DNA of 25,717 nucleotides from CAYFJO01 sp964343305 (GCA_964343305.1 CAYFJO010000125.1:1-25717); one strand, 5' to 3'; numbered from the stretch's first letter, positions 1 through 7,436 are shown. Notes: a model not told the origin generated them from the sequence alone. Numbers and translations are program-made.

Positions 1-856
1 GATCGGCCAGCAGTATTTTGGGGCTCGCGCCTTCGGCCATGTGGGCATAGAACGATTGTGCGGGGCTGCTGTGCGTTGTGCCTAACAGAGATGTGGCGTG
101 ACGCAGGTCATCAAGCTGTTCGTCAAGTTCGTTCAACGTCGATGTGGTCTCGCGATTGCTTTCCCACAGATTCTCGAGTTGAAACAGCAAGCCGATCAAG
201 AGGAACGCTTGCCCGCCGAGTGTTAAAGGCAGGCCTAGCGTCCACAAGTTGGCGCGTCCTTCGACAAACGACCAGCCGAGCAAAACGCTGCCGCACGCAA
301 ATGCCATCAGGCCGAGCGAGAGCATCGACCAAGCGACAAAGCTGATCAACGGACGAGTCGTTCTGTGCTCCGGTTTGGCTGGCCGATCCTTTGTATCGTC
401 GGAATGTGTACCGGCCAGCGAATCGTGTGCGGCGTCCACGTTGTGTGTTGAACTGTCGGCGTCCGGGTCAAGAACACCGGACGCTCGCAAACTGCGCATG
501 AGCCGTTCGACGCTTCGCAGGTCTTCTTCGAACTCCCAATCCTCAAGTTCAACAGGTGGATGCGCATCGACCGCATTCGTTTCTTGCGGAGCTACTTCCC
601 GTGGTTGGTGGTCCGATTGCTCAAGCTCATCCGTGTCTGCCGCGAGGTCGTCCAGATTTAAGTCTTGCGTAGGGGTTCCAACCGCGGCTCCAGATGAAAG
701 CTCGCTGTTGCAACGAGCGCAACAGATCTTGCTGGCGTTCTCAAGCGACATGACGCCGGGAACATCTTGTTGACAGGAGCTACACCACATAACCAATGGG
801 AACTTGCGTAAATGGACAATACCCAAGCGCACAAAGCGCTTGTCATCCAAGTTCAT
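1..856 (-). CDS. Zinc-ribbon, coiled-coil membrane protein (3' end cut by window edge)
   Basis: This frame stays open from an ATG at 856 to the left edge, about 285 codons, so the C-terminus is missing. The N-terminus reads MNLDDKRFVRLGIVHLRKFP and is followed by two CxxC knuckles (CSSC near residue 25, CARC near residue 48), which look like a small zinc ribbon. A long acidic, low-complexity region follows (EDWEFEEDLRSVERLMRSLR). Two hydrophobic segments come next (SFVAWSMLSLGLMAFACGSVLLGW and a second around LTLGGQAFLLIGLLF). A coiled-coil-like stretch (NRETTSTLNELDEQLDDLR) comes last. This arrangement of cytoplasmic zinc ribbon, acidic linker, membrane hairpin and coiled coil is seen in planctomycete hypothetical proteins, but I do not recognise a named family or function. 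It lies 59 nt downstream of the NrfD-like gene on the same strand and could be co-transcribed with it. Confidence 0.75.
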   Translation of the reverse strand, partial: MNLDDKRFVRLGIVHLRKFPLVMWCSSCQQDVPGVMSLENASKICCARCNSELSSGAAVGTPTQDLNLDDLAADTDELEQSDHQPREVAPQETNAVDAHPPVELEDWEFEEDLRSVERLMRSLRASGVLDPDADSSTHNVDAAHDSLAGTHSDDTKDRPAKPEHRTTRPLISFVAWSMLSLGLMAFACGSVLLGWSFVEGRANLWTLGLPLTLGGQAFLLIGLLFQLENLWESNRETTSTLNELDEQLDDLRHATSLLGTTHSSPAQSFYAHMAEGASPKILLAD

Positions 857-915
857 CGGCGGCTGCTCTGTTAAACTGTAACGATTTTTCCGATTAGAGC
901 GTGTACAGCGGGCTT

Positions 916-2127
916 TCAGCCACGTTCTGGCAATTTGGGGTAGAGAGGGGAGTCTTTCGATGCATGGCCGGCCGGCTCGTTGTCGTCGTGTTCCCACAGT
1001 GGAACGATCTTGCCGGCAACCCAAAGGGCCAGCAACGGGAGCACGAGAATCACCGCGGCCGCTAGCAATCCTTCATGCCCTAGCCAGTGCAGGGGAAACT
1101 CCACAAAACCACGGAAGCTTTTGGAAAAGAGTTGGCCCCCGATGACGACGTTCCAACGCATCGCGAAAACTTGTACGAGGACGAGTACCGATGCCAAGCC
1201 GCCCAGGCACGTCATCAATCGCGGCTGAATTCTGTCGTGGAACGAGGTCAAGAGAAGAATGAACGGCACAACCGAACCGATCAACACTTGGACCACACCG
1301 TAGGAAACCGCCAAGTGCTTCGTTAGCAAGATGGAGAGCACATGCCATTCTCCCCCAGATTCATAGGCGAGTTGTAGCAATTCCAAACCTTCCAGCGAAA
1401 CCGCCAACACCAGGAACATCCAAAGATATCGCGATAAGGCGCGGACGCAATCGGCGTCCGTGCTTTCTCCACGTCGCCAAGAGATGAAGAGATAAAGCAG
1501 GATGAGCGCGGCGATGCCGGAAATGATCGCGGAAATGAGAAAGATCACTGGCATCAGTGCGGTGGACCACCAAGGGTTGGATTTGACGGCACCAAAAAGG
1601 AACCCGACATAACCATGAAGCACGCACGCAACGGGGATGCCAACGATGGCGAGCACGCGGATTAGCCATTCGTCGATCGCCCGCCCACGATCGGTAATCT
1701 CGGTCACGCCCAAAGCCAGAATCCGATACAACATTCGACTCGCTCCACCGCGACTGTTTGCCCTGGCGACAATCGAGGGGCGAAACACGAGCCATACTTC
1801 CACGACCAACACAAGCATGTACGCACTGTAAATAAAGCCAAACCCCGCGATTGCCGAAGTGACGCTGGGCGTAATCATGACTTGGAAACATCGTTCGGGA
1901 TGATGCAAGTGAAGCAACAGCGGCAACGTGGCAAAAGCACAGAAACATAACGATGTGACCAAAGCCAGCCGCGCGACCGGCTTCAATACCTCGCGCTGAA
2001 ACACGTGGTACAGCGCCGAGACGACAAAGGCACCCGCCACCAGACCCGTGATGTATGGATAGAGCACGATCATAATGCTCCACGGCGGATGCACGTCGTT
2101 CGGAAATACGAATTGCGGACCGTCCAT
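916..2127 (-). CDS. NrfD/PsrC-type quinol-interacting membrane subunit
   Basis: This 403-residue polytopic protein has roughly nine to ten hydrophobic segments. It opens with the NrfD-like stretch FPNDVHPPWSIMIVLYPYIT and continues with GLVAGAFVVSALYHVF and HLHHPERCFQVMITP. Proteins of the NrfD/PsrC family exchange electrons between the quinone pool and a periplasmic iron-sulfur partner. The genes just upstream encode such a partner and a multiheme cytochrome. The chosen start is the ATG at 2127, which overlaps the TGA stop of the iron-sulfur gene by one base (TGATG). A good GAGGTGA ribosome-binding site precedes it, so translation is probably coupled. A TTG one codon earlier (2130) is possible but less likely. 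The family assignment is strong. The physiological partner is unknown, because no molybdopterin catalytic subunit lies in the window. Confidence 0.9.
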   Translation of the reverse strand: MDGPQFVFPNDVHPPWSIMIVLYPYITGLVAGAFVVSALYHVFQREVLKPVARLALVTSLCFCAFATLPLLLHLHHPERCFQVMITPSVTSAIAGFGFIYSAYMLVLVVEVWLVFRPSIVARANSRGGASRMLYRILALGVTEITDRGRAIDEWLIRVLAIVGIPVACVLHGYVGFLFGAVKSNPWWSTALMPVIFLISAIISGIAALILLYLFISWRRGESTDADCVRALSRYLWMFLVLAVSLEGLELLQLAYESGGEWHVLSILLTKHLAVSYGVVQVLIGSVVPFILLLTSFHDRIQPRLMTCLGGLASVLVLVQVFAMRWNVVIGGQLFSKSFRGFVEFPLHWLGHEGLLAAAVILVLPLLALWVAGKIVPLWEHDDNEPAGHASKDSPLYPKLPERG

Positions 2128-2996
2128 CAAGTCACCTCGCCAGAAAGTCCGATGTAATGGAGTTTGGGATGGGTGCCCAGGTGCTCTTTGAGGACGCTTG
2201 TGGGAACCGAGGCGAGTCGTTTGCTAATCTCGCTCTCGGGATCGTCGAGTCGGCCAAAGACGCGCGCTTCAGTGGGACAAGCTTCGACGCACGCGGGCAG
2301 CTCGTCCTTCATGACTCGATGGTAACACCACGTGCACTTGTCGGCGTTGTTCGTCTTTGGGTTGATGAAGCGTACACCGTAGGGACAGGCCTGGACGCAA
2401 TAGGCACAGCCAATGCAGATTTCCGGATCCACCAACTCGACACCTTCAGGCGAAGTGATCGATGCGTGCGTCGGACAAACCTGGTTGCACGGTGCGTCTT
2501 CACAGTGGTTGCATAGCTTGGGAACGAAGTAGGACTTATCGACTTTTTCTGGGTCGATGATCGGCAAGTTGGAATCGGTGTACCCCGTTTCCGGCACGGC
2601 ATCAACTTGGACCGTTCCGTCTTTGAAGTGAACGTAGCGTTCAACCCAAGTCCGCGAGTAGCCTTCTGGCACATTGTTTTCATCACGACACGCCGTCAGA
2701 CACTTGCCTGCCCCAATACACTTTTGCGTATCCACCATGAACCCAAACACGGGTGTTTGATCCGCAGCCGGCGATGGTTCGTTACCTGCCTCCAGCGCTT
2801 CGTCGTTGTTTGAGTTGTCGTCTGACTGCGTCAGTGCTCCAGGCAAAACCGTCAAGCTCGTCGCGCCAAGCATTACGGTTGTGGCCTGTTGCAAGAAGCG
2901 ACGACGCGACTTGAGAAACTTTGCTTCGGTTAGTTCATCTGTATTGCTACATTCGCAACCGGCAGCACATCCATTTTCGTTTGCTTTCTGAGTCAA
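2127..2996 (-). CDS. Tat-exported ferredoxin-like iron-sulfur subunit (NrfC/DmsB type)
   Basis: This is a 289-residue protein. A twin-arginine signal (SRRRFLQQA, residues 30-38) is followed by a hydrophobic stretch, so the folded protein should be exported by Tat. The cysteine motifs lie at C93/C99/C103, C162/C165/C170/C174, C194/C197/C200/C204 and C221/C224/C236/C240, the four-cluster layout of the DmsB/NrfC/PsrB family. The first motif is CIGAGKC instead of CxxCxxC, so alanine 96 replaces one expected ligand. That cluster may be [3Fe-4S] or altered. Three further cysteines (C10, C14, C16) lie before the Tat motif. The start is TTG at 2996: an in-frame stop lies just upstream, no ATG precedes the Tat motif, and GGAAG is placed seven bases before the TTG. 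The cytochrome gene ends 18 nt upstream and the NrfD-like gene overlaps the stop, so this is one operon. Its role would be electron transfer between the NrfD-like quinol site and the tetraheme cytochrome. Confidence 0.92.
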   Translation of the reverse strand: MTQKANENGCAAGCECSNTDELTEAKFLKSRRRFLQQATTVMLGATSLTVLPGALTQSDDNSNNDEALEAGNEPSPAADQTPVFGFMVDTQKCIGAGKCLTACRDENNVPEGYSRTWVERYVHFKDGTVQVDAVPETGYTDSNLPIIDPEKVDKSYFVPKLCNHCEDAPCNQVCPTHASITSPEGVELVDPEICIGCAYCVQACPYGVRFINPKTNNADKCTWCYHRVMKDELPACVEACPTEARVFGRLDDPESEISKRLASVPTSVLKEHLGTHPKLHYIGLSGEVT

Positions 2997-3014
2997 CTTT
3001 TTGCTTCCAACATT

Positions 3015-3575
3015 TTAGGGAGCGGTGTCATGGCCGCCGTGACATTCAAAGCACGTTTCGGGGCTCTCTGGTTCGGAAGCGCCCTGCTCATCAAGATGAT
3101 CGACCACATTAATGTGTCTGAAATCCTTGGGCATGCCAATGACATATTCGTGGCAAACCAGACATGTCTTTTGGTCCTTAGTCACATAAAGATCGATTTT
3201 GGTAAGGAAGTTGCCGTCCCACTTTTCGGCCGGAGAGATTGGCGAACCGGGCGACTTATCTGCCTTACGGGCCTGGTCAACATGCTCAATGTTCGCCCCA
3301 TGACAATGGATGCAGCGGACGGCCTTGTGCATCGAATCAACACGTTCTTCTTCCACGTCCTGATGACATTGATGACACACGGAATCGGCGATCAAGACGC
3401 TGGGTTGTGCCGCGATCTCCTTCAACGCGGCGGCACGGTAAGGTCCATAACGCCCAGACGCATCTCCATAAGTTTCGGGTATCATTTGGCTGCGAATCAT
3501 CACCGCCCCCGCACCGCCGACTATCAGCAGCAGAAGCAAGATCCACAGATGGCGCGTATCGCGAATGAAGTTCAT
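3015..3575 (-). CDS. Membrane-anchored tetraheme c-type cytochrome
   Basis: This is a 186-residue protein. A short basic N-terminus (MNFIRDTRH) precedes one membrane span (WILLLLLIVGGAGAVMI), which serves as an anchor or uncleaved signal. Four CxxCH heme-binding motifs follow: CHQCH at 67-71, CIHCH at 88-92, CLVCH at 138-142 and CFECH at 175-179. The size, single anchor and four hemes resemble small NapC/NrfH-like cytochromes, but I see no closer identity. Alternatively it resembles the cytochrome subunit of Qrc- or ACIII-like complexes. It is the first gene of the redox operon, with the iron-sulfur subunit 18 nt downstream. An AGGAGAGG sequence lies upstream of the ATG at 3575. It probably passes electrons between the periplasmic iron-sulfur subunit and soluble acceptors; the direction of flow is inference. 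Confidence 0.9.
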   Translation of the reverse strand: MNFIRDTRHLWILLLLLIVGGAGAVMIRSQMIPETYGDASGRYGPYRAAALKEIAAQPSVLIADSVCHQCHQDVEEERVDSMHKAVRCIHCHGANIEHVDQARKADKSPGSPISPAEKWDGNFLTKIDLYVTKDQKTCLVCHEYVIGMPKDFRHINVVDHLDEQGASEPESPETCFECHGGHDTAP

Positions 3576-3727
3576 ATTTCGCTAGATCCTCTCCTAGTTT
3601 GCCCAGTTGTCAAAAGTGGATGAGGATTTTTTGGGGAAGTAGGAAAACGACTCATTAGGTCGGATATCGTTCTTGGCGGGGAGTAACGTCTTTGGCGAGG
3701 AGTCACAATCTGGGAAACCAGCCGATA
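3576..3727 (-). promoter_or_regulatory. Leader region of the redox operon with a tandem 19-bp imperfect repeat
   Basis: This 152-base gap separates the nrnA stop from the cytochrome start. It contains two adjacent imperfect copies of a 19-bp unit on the plus strand, CGTTCTTGGCGGGGAGTAA (3668-3686) and CGTCTTTGGCGAGGAGTCA (3687-3705), which match at 15 of 19 positions. The 19-bp period is about two helical turns, so paired binding by one regulator on one DNA face is possible. No convincing -10/-35 pair was found. An AGGAGAGG sequence just before the cytochrome start serves as the ribosome-binding site. Confidence 0.3.
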
Positions 3728-4711
3728 TTATCGCATGGCGTCGCGAACAACGTCAAGCACTTGGGGTTGTATCACGTCGAAAGAGCCTTTGATGAAGGCA
3801 CCGGCGGCGGCCTTGTGTCCGCCGCCACCAAAGTTCGCGGCAACTTTGCTGCAATCGACGTCCGAGCGGCTGCGGAAGCTGAGTTTGAAGCCGCCACCAA
3901 GTTGTTCGACCATGATCACGGCAACTTCAGTGCCGTCGATTTCCAATGCCATATTGACGAGATCTTCGGTGTCGCTGGGCAACGCTCCGAGTCGCTCGAA
4001 ATCGTCTTTGAGAATGAACGTGTGCGCGAGGCGTCCGGCAAGATCAAGTTCGATGCGAGCGAGAACTTCGCCGCGAAGTTTCAAACGGCCAAGCGTGTTG
4101 CGTTCGTACAGTTCACGAAAAATCCAACTTGGATTCGCGCCGGCATCGACCAGTTTGGCGGCGACCTGATAGGTGTAACTGGTCGTGGAATTGAAACGAT
4201 ACCAACCCGTATCCGTCGCAATCGCGGCGTAAATGGGCGTCGCCATTTCTGCGGTTAACTCGACGCCCAATTGCTCGGCAGCTTCGACGACGAGCCGGCC
4301 GGTTGCCTCAGCCGTTGTGTTTTTGAATGGCTCGGCCCCCAGGTCGTCTTCGCTGACATGATGATCGACGACAATCTTCTTGGCCTTGGTCTCGCGAATG
4401 ACTTCGCCCATGGGACCCAGTTGCGCCCAGGCACTCGTGTCCAGGATCATCAACACTTCGACGTCGTCCAATTCGTCAAGTTTCGTTTCGCGGTGAATCG
4501 TGCGAATGCGATTCGTTGGATCGATGAAGGCGAGGTTGGGCGGCGTGGGCTGGCCGTTGACAATGCGGACGTCTTTGCCGAGCGCTTCCAAAACCTGTGC
4601 CATGCCCAGTTCACTGCCCAGCGCGTCACAGTCGGGCCGAATGTGGCTGGTGAGCAAAAACGTCTCGTGGGAATTGACGATGTCGATGAACGCCGGCCAG
4701 TTGATGGACAT
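3728..4711 (-). CDS. nrnA: DHH/DHHA1 phosphoesterase, NrnA-like oligoribonuclease/pAp phosphatase
   Basis: This 327-residue protein has the standard DHH-DHHA1 architecture. The metal-binding motifs are HIRPDCDALGS (DCD at residues 27-29), ILDTS (D91) and VVDHH (D116, H117, H118). The C-terminal substrate-binding DHHA1 motif is GGGGHKAAAG (about 295-304). NrnA proteins remove nucleotides from very short RNAs and dephosphorylate 3'-phosphoadenosine 5'-phosphate, in the cytoplasm. The start is the ATG at 4711 (MSINWPAFID), with AAGGA five bases ahead. A possible upstream start at 4738 would add nine residues with no such site. The gene lies 77 nt after ribF and is probably the last or next-to-last member of the larB-nnrD-ribF-nrnA run. 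Family assignment is firm; the exact substrate preference cannot be read from sequence. Confidence 0.92.
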   Translation of the reverse strand: MSINWPAFIDIVNSHETFLLTSHIRPDCDALGSELGMAQVLEALGKDVRIVNGQPTPPNLAFIDPTNRIRTIHRETKLDELDDVEVLMILDTSAWAQLGPMGEVIRETKAKKIVVDHHVSEDDLGAEPFKNTTAEATGRLVVEAAEQLGVELTAEMATPIYAAIATDTGWYRFNSTTSYTYQVAAKLVDAGANPSWIFRELYERNTLGRLKLRGEVLARIELDLAGRLAHTFILKDDFERLGALPSDTEDLVNMALEIDGTEVAVIMVEQLGGGFKLSFRSRSDVDCSKVAANFGGGGHKAAAGAFIKGSFDVIQPQVLDVVRDAMR

Positions 4712-4767
4712 TAGTTTCCTTCGTAATTCGTAGAACAAACGTCCCCGCTCGTTCCACTGACTGAATT

Positions 4768-4789
4768 GGGCAAGCGAGCACGATTGCCC
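4768..4789. repeat. Small hairpin at the ribF stop codon
   Basis: GGGCAA (4768-4773) and TTGCCC (4784-4789) form a perfect 6-bp stem around a 10-base loop. The outer base coincides with the TAG stop of ribF. No T-run follows on either strand, so this is not a classic intrinsic terminator. It is more likely one of the stop-associated palindromes seen elsewhere in the window. Confidence 0.4.
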
Positions 4790-5712
4790 TACGTGGTCAG
4801 AGTGTGTTTTGTCTTTTCAACATCGGCGGCGAGTTGAGCTTTGAGTTCGTCGACCGACGCAAAGGTCTGAATCTCTCTCAGACGCGCGATAAAGTCAACC
4901 TCAAGTGGCTGGCCGTAAAGCGATTCGTCGTGATCAATTAAATGGATTTCAACTTTGTGTGCCTGCTCACCGAACGTGGGATTCGGTCCGATGTTAATCG
5001 CCGTGGGCCAACAACCTGTCGACGTGTGAGCCCGTCCCGCATAAACACCGTTGGCTGGAATCAACGTGTCGATCGCATCAAGGTTCGCTGTCGGAAATCC
5101 AATCTTGGCACCTCGCCCCGCGCCGTGTGTGACCATTCCGCGAATGCGATACGGTTGGGTCAACATGTTGCCGGCCTGCTCGACGTCGCCGCTTCGAACA
5201 CAATCACGCACCCGGCTGCTCGAGACGTAGTCGTTATCCAGTTGAAGCGGCTCGACGATTTCGACGTCGATGCTCGCTTGGTTGCACAACTGTTTCAGTA
5301 CGTCGGTGTTGCCGGTACGATCATGGCCAAAGAAGAAGTTTGGCCCTTCGACCATGGCGCGGGCATCAAGTTTTTCGCGAACGATCCGTGCAAAAAACTC
5401 TTCTGCCGTTAGCGCGAGCAATTGCTCATCCGTGGGATAAGCGATGATCGAATCGACGCCCAAACCAGCGAGCAATTCCGCCTTTCGTTCGGTCCACGTC
5501 AGTGGCGGCGGTGCCAATTCCGGCCGCAGAATTCGGACCGGGTGCGGCTCGAAGGTGAACACCACGGCGGGTCCGCAAACGCCGCGTGCTTTTTCAATCA
5601 TCCGCTCGATAATCCGCGCGTGGCCACGGTGGACACCATCGAAATTGCCGATCGTCACCGCGCCCGATCGAAATTGGTCGGGCAGATCGTCAAGATTTCG
5701 AATGAGATTCAC
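4789..5712 (-). CDS. ribF: Bifunctional riboflavin kinase/FAD synthetase
   Basis: RibF phosphorylates riboflavin to FMN and adenylylates FMN to FAD in the cytoplasm. The N-terminal FAD-synthetase domain shows GNFDGVHRGH (residues 22-31), TFEPHPVRIL, FFFGHDRTGN and the SSSRVRDCV segment matching the ISSTxIR motif. The C-terminal riboflavin kinase domain shows GRGAKIGFPTANL and GVYAG, followed by NIGPNPTFGE and VEIHLIDHDESLYG. The protein is 307 residues from the chosen GTG at 5712, which gives an N-terminus (NLIRNLDDLP) aligned with the usual RibF start. A TTG at 5763 that overlaps the nnrD stop by three bases would add 17 residues. Neither start has a clear ribosome-binding site. It follows nnrD directly and is translated with that cluster. 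Confidence 0.95.
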   Translation of the reverse strand: MNLIRNLDDLPDQFRSGAVTIGNFDGVHRGHARIIERMIEKARGVCGPAVVFTFEPHPVRILRPELAPPPLTWTERKAELLAGLGVDSIIAYPTDEQLLALTAEEFFARIVREKLDARAMVEGPNFFFGHDRTGNTDVLKQLCNQASIDVEIVEPLQLDNDYVSSSRVRDCVRSGDVEQAGNMLTQPYRIRGMVTHGAGRGAKIGFPTANLDAIDTLIPANGVYAGRAHTSTGCWPTAINIGPNPTFGEQAHKVEIHLIDHDESLYGQPLEVDFIARLREIQTFASVDELKAQLAADVEKTKHTLTT

Positions 5713-5759
5713 GAGCGACTCGGTTGCTAAAGAGAATCCAGCATTATACGAGTCCGTGT

Positions 5760-6650
5760 TCAATCGTCTAGCGACTGGAATGCCGCCGGCAAGAACCGAA
5801 TCAAATCGCTTGCAATCATCGAGACTTGGCCAAGTTGTTGGGCAGCCAGATCTCCGGCAAGGCCGTGGACAAAGACACCGAGATGTGCAGCTTCGAACGC
5901 CGACAGCCCTTGGCAGATCAGCGCAGTGATGATGCCAGTCAAAACATCGCCGCAGCCCCCGGTTGCCATACCAGGATTGCCAGTGGTGTTATGAATGGAT
6001 GCTGTTCCATCGGTGATCAATGTGCGAGGCCCTTTGAGAACAACGATGACGCCATGTGTTTTGGCAAATGATTCGGCTTCTTTTTCAAGCTCATCACGTG
6101 ATCGTTCTCCTTCTGACAGGAATCGCTTAAACTCGCCTTCGTGAGGCGTCAGCACGCGCGGTCCCGCCAAGTTGTCCAAGACGACAGTGCGTTGCGCAAG
6201 AGCGAACAATGCATCCGCGTCGACGATCATTGGCGATGGTACCGTTAAATTGAGCCACCACACGAGTGATTGAATTCTTGCTTTGCGGCCAATTCCCGGA
6301 CCACATGCAACACATGTTGCATTGCTCGTGGCGTTCAGTAGCTCATCCATTTTGCCATGCAACGAATCGCTCGGTTTGCTTCCGCCGGACCAATCTTCTG
6401 GCAAAGCATCGGCTGGAAGGGTAAGCGTCATGTAAGACGGTTCAAATGAAGCCACAACTTCAAGACACGGTTTTGGTACGGCAAGCGTAACCAAGCCGGC
6501 ACCGCTGCGAAGTGCAGACATGCCAGCCAGTGAAATCGCTCCCGTCATCCCAACTGATCCGCCAACGAGAACGGCACGCCCATAGTCTCTTTTGTGGCTA
6601 TCGGACCTCCGAGGTGGAAGTTGGGGCAGGGCAGGGGAGTCATTTGTCAT
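5760..6650 (-). CDS. nnrD: ADP-dependent NAD(P)H-hydrate dehydratase
   Basis: NnrD repairs damaged NADH/NADPH by dehydrating the hydrated form (NADHX/NADPHX) with ADP. The 296-residue protein carries only the ribokinase-like dehydratase domain; the YjeF N-terminal epimerase domain fused to it in many bacteria is absent. Visible motifs are YGRAVLVGGS (23-32), GAISLAGMSALRSGAG, VACGPGIG (114-121), IVDADAL (142-148), LTPHEGEF (167-174) and NPGMATGGCGDVLTG (225-239). The last usually reads GTGD, GSGD or GMGD; here it is GCGD. The start is the ATG at 6650, four bases after the larB stop. The stop overlaps the alternative TTG start of ribF. The larB-nnrD junction is a short AATGAC repeat (see the separate entry). 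Confidence 0.94.
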   Translation of the reverse strand: MTNDSPALPQLPPRRSDSHKRDYGRAVLVGGSVGMTGAISLAGMSALRSGAGLVTLAVPKPCLEVVASFEPSYMTLTLPADALPEDWSGGSKPSDSLHGKMDELLNATSNATCVACGPGIGRKARIQSLVWWLNLTVPSPMIVDADALFALAQRTVVLDNLAGPRVLTPHEGEFKRFLSEGERSRDELEKEAESFAKTHGVIVVLKGPRTLITDGTASIHNTTGNPGMATGGCGDVLTGIITALICQGLSAFEAAHLGVFVHGLAGDLAAQQLGQVSMIASDLIRFLPAAFQSLDD

Positions 6651-6663
6651 TGGTCATTTGTGT
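6640..6663. repeat. AATGAC repeat spanning the larB stop and nnrD start
   Basis: On the minus strand the junction reads AAATGAC-C-AATGAC-AAATGAC. Three near-identical AATGAC units lie about seven to eight bases apart. The first contains the larB TGA stop, the second provides the nnrD ATG, and the third encodes residues 3-4 (ND). It resembles the GACGAATGAC units of the larger stop-associated repeats in this window but lacks their ACCC core. Confidence 0.45.
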
Positions 6664-7415
6664 TTGTTGTGCGCGATGAGGCCGGCGACGTAGGCAGCTT
6701 TGAAGCCGGCGTCGATGTTGACGACGACGACGTTTGACGCGCAACTGTTAAGCATGCCAAGCAATGCCGCAACGCCGCCGAAGCTGGCTCCGTAGCCGAC
6801 GCTTGTCGGAACAGCAACGACCGGACAGGCGACGTAGCCGCCGACAATGCTGGGCAATGCGCCTTCGAGTCCTGCCACGACGACGATGGCGTCGGAGTCT
6901 TGAAATTCTTCCAAGCGAGCCGGCAAGCGATGAGGGCCGGCGACGCCTACGTCGTGGACCATCGTCGTCGAAACTTCCATCCAATCCAGCGTCTCCCGGG
7001 CTTCTTCGGCGACGGGCAGATCGCTGGTGCCCGCCGTGATCACGGCGACTTTGCCGATCGGTTTGTTTGGCTGAACCGCGATGCGAAACGTGCGGGCGAC
7101 GTCGTTGTATTGTGCCGCAGGAAACGTGCCGCACAGTGGCTTGGCCTTTTCCAGCGAGATTCGGGTTGCCAGCACGCTGGAGCCCTCCGCCAACAAACAA
7201 TGGAAGATCTTTTCCAAAGTCGCGACGGACTTGCCTTCGCCAAAGATGACTTCCGGAAAGCCGCAACGTTGCCGCCGGTCCAAGTCGAGGGAGACATCGC
7301 CCAGTTCGGCCGTGCGGGCGGACGACACCGCGTCGACGAAACGATCCAATGTCAGTTCGCCGCTGATTAGTTGTTCGGCCAGTTCTTGGATCGACGCGTT
7401 GGTCATCTGTTTCAT
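6654..7415 (-). CDS. larB: Nickel-pincer cofactor biosynthesis protein LarB
   Basis: LarB carboxylates the pyridinium ring of nicotinic acid adenine dinucleotide and hydrolyses the phosphoanhydride, the first step toward the nickel-pincer nucleotide cofactor of lactate racemase-type enzymes. The 253-residue protein has the expected N-terminal region and a C-terminal PurE-like domain. Visible motifs are VITAGTSDLPVAEEA (125-138), HDVGVAGPHRL (154-164), GLEGALPSIVGG (182-193) and VPTSVGYGASFGG (202-214). The conserved cysteine in MLNSCASN (C225) probably corresponds to the residue reported to attack the pyridine ring. The start is the ATG at 7415; an ATG three codons later (7406) is also possible. 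No strong ribosome-binding site is visible. LarC and LarE are not in the window. An intrinsic terminator lies just upstream. Confidence 0.93.
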   Translation of the reverse strand: MKQMTNASIQELAEQLISGELTLDRFVDAVSSARTAELGDVSLDLDRRQRCGFPEVIFGEGKSVATLEKIFHCLLAEGSSVLATRISLEKAKPLCGTFPAAQYNDVARTFRIAVQPNKPIGKVAVITAGTSDLPVAEEARETLDWMEVSTTMVHDVGVAGPHRLPARLEEFQDSDAIVVVAGLEGALPSIVGGYVACPVVAVPTSVGYGASFGGVAALLGMLNSCASNVVVVNIDAGFKAAYVAGLIAHNKHK

Positions 7416-7436
7416 TCTAGGACAGCACCGTTGCGC

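Noticed and set aside
249..773. 174-codon plus-strand frame
   Set aside because: It is serine-rich and antisense to the zinc-ribbon protein, which has clear CxxC knuckles and membrane segments.
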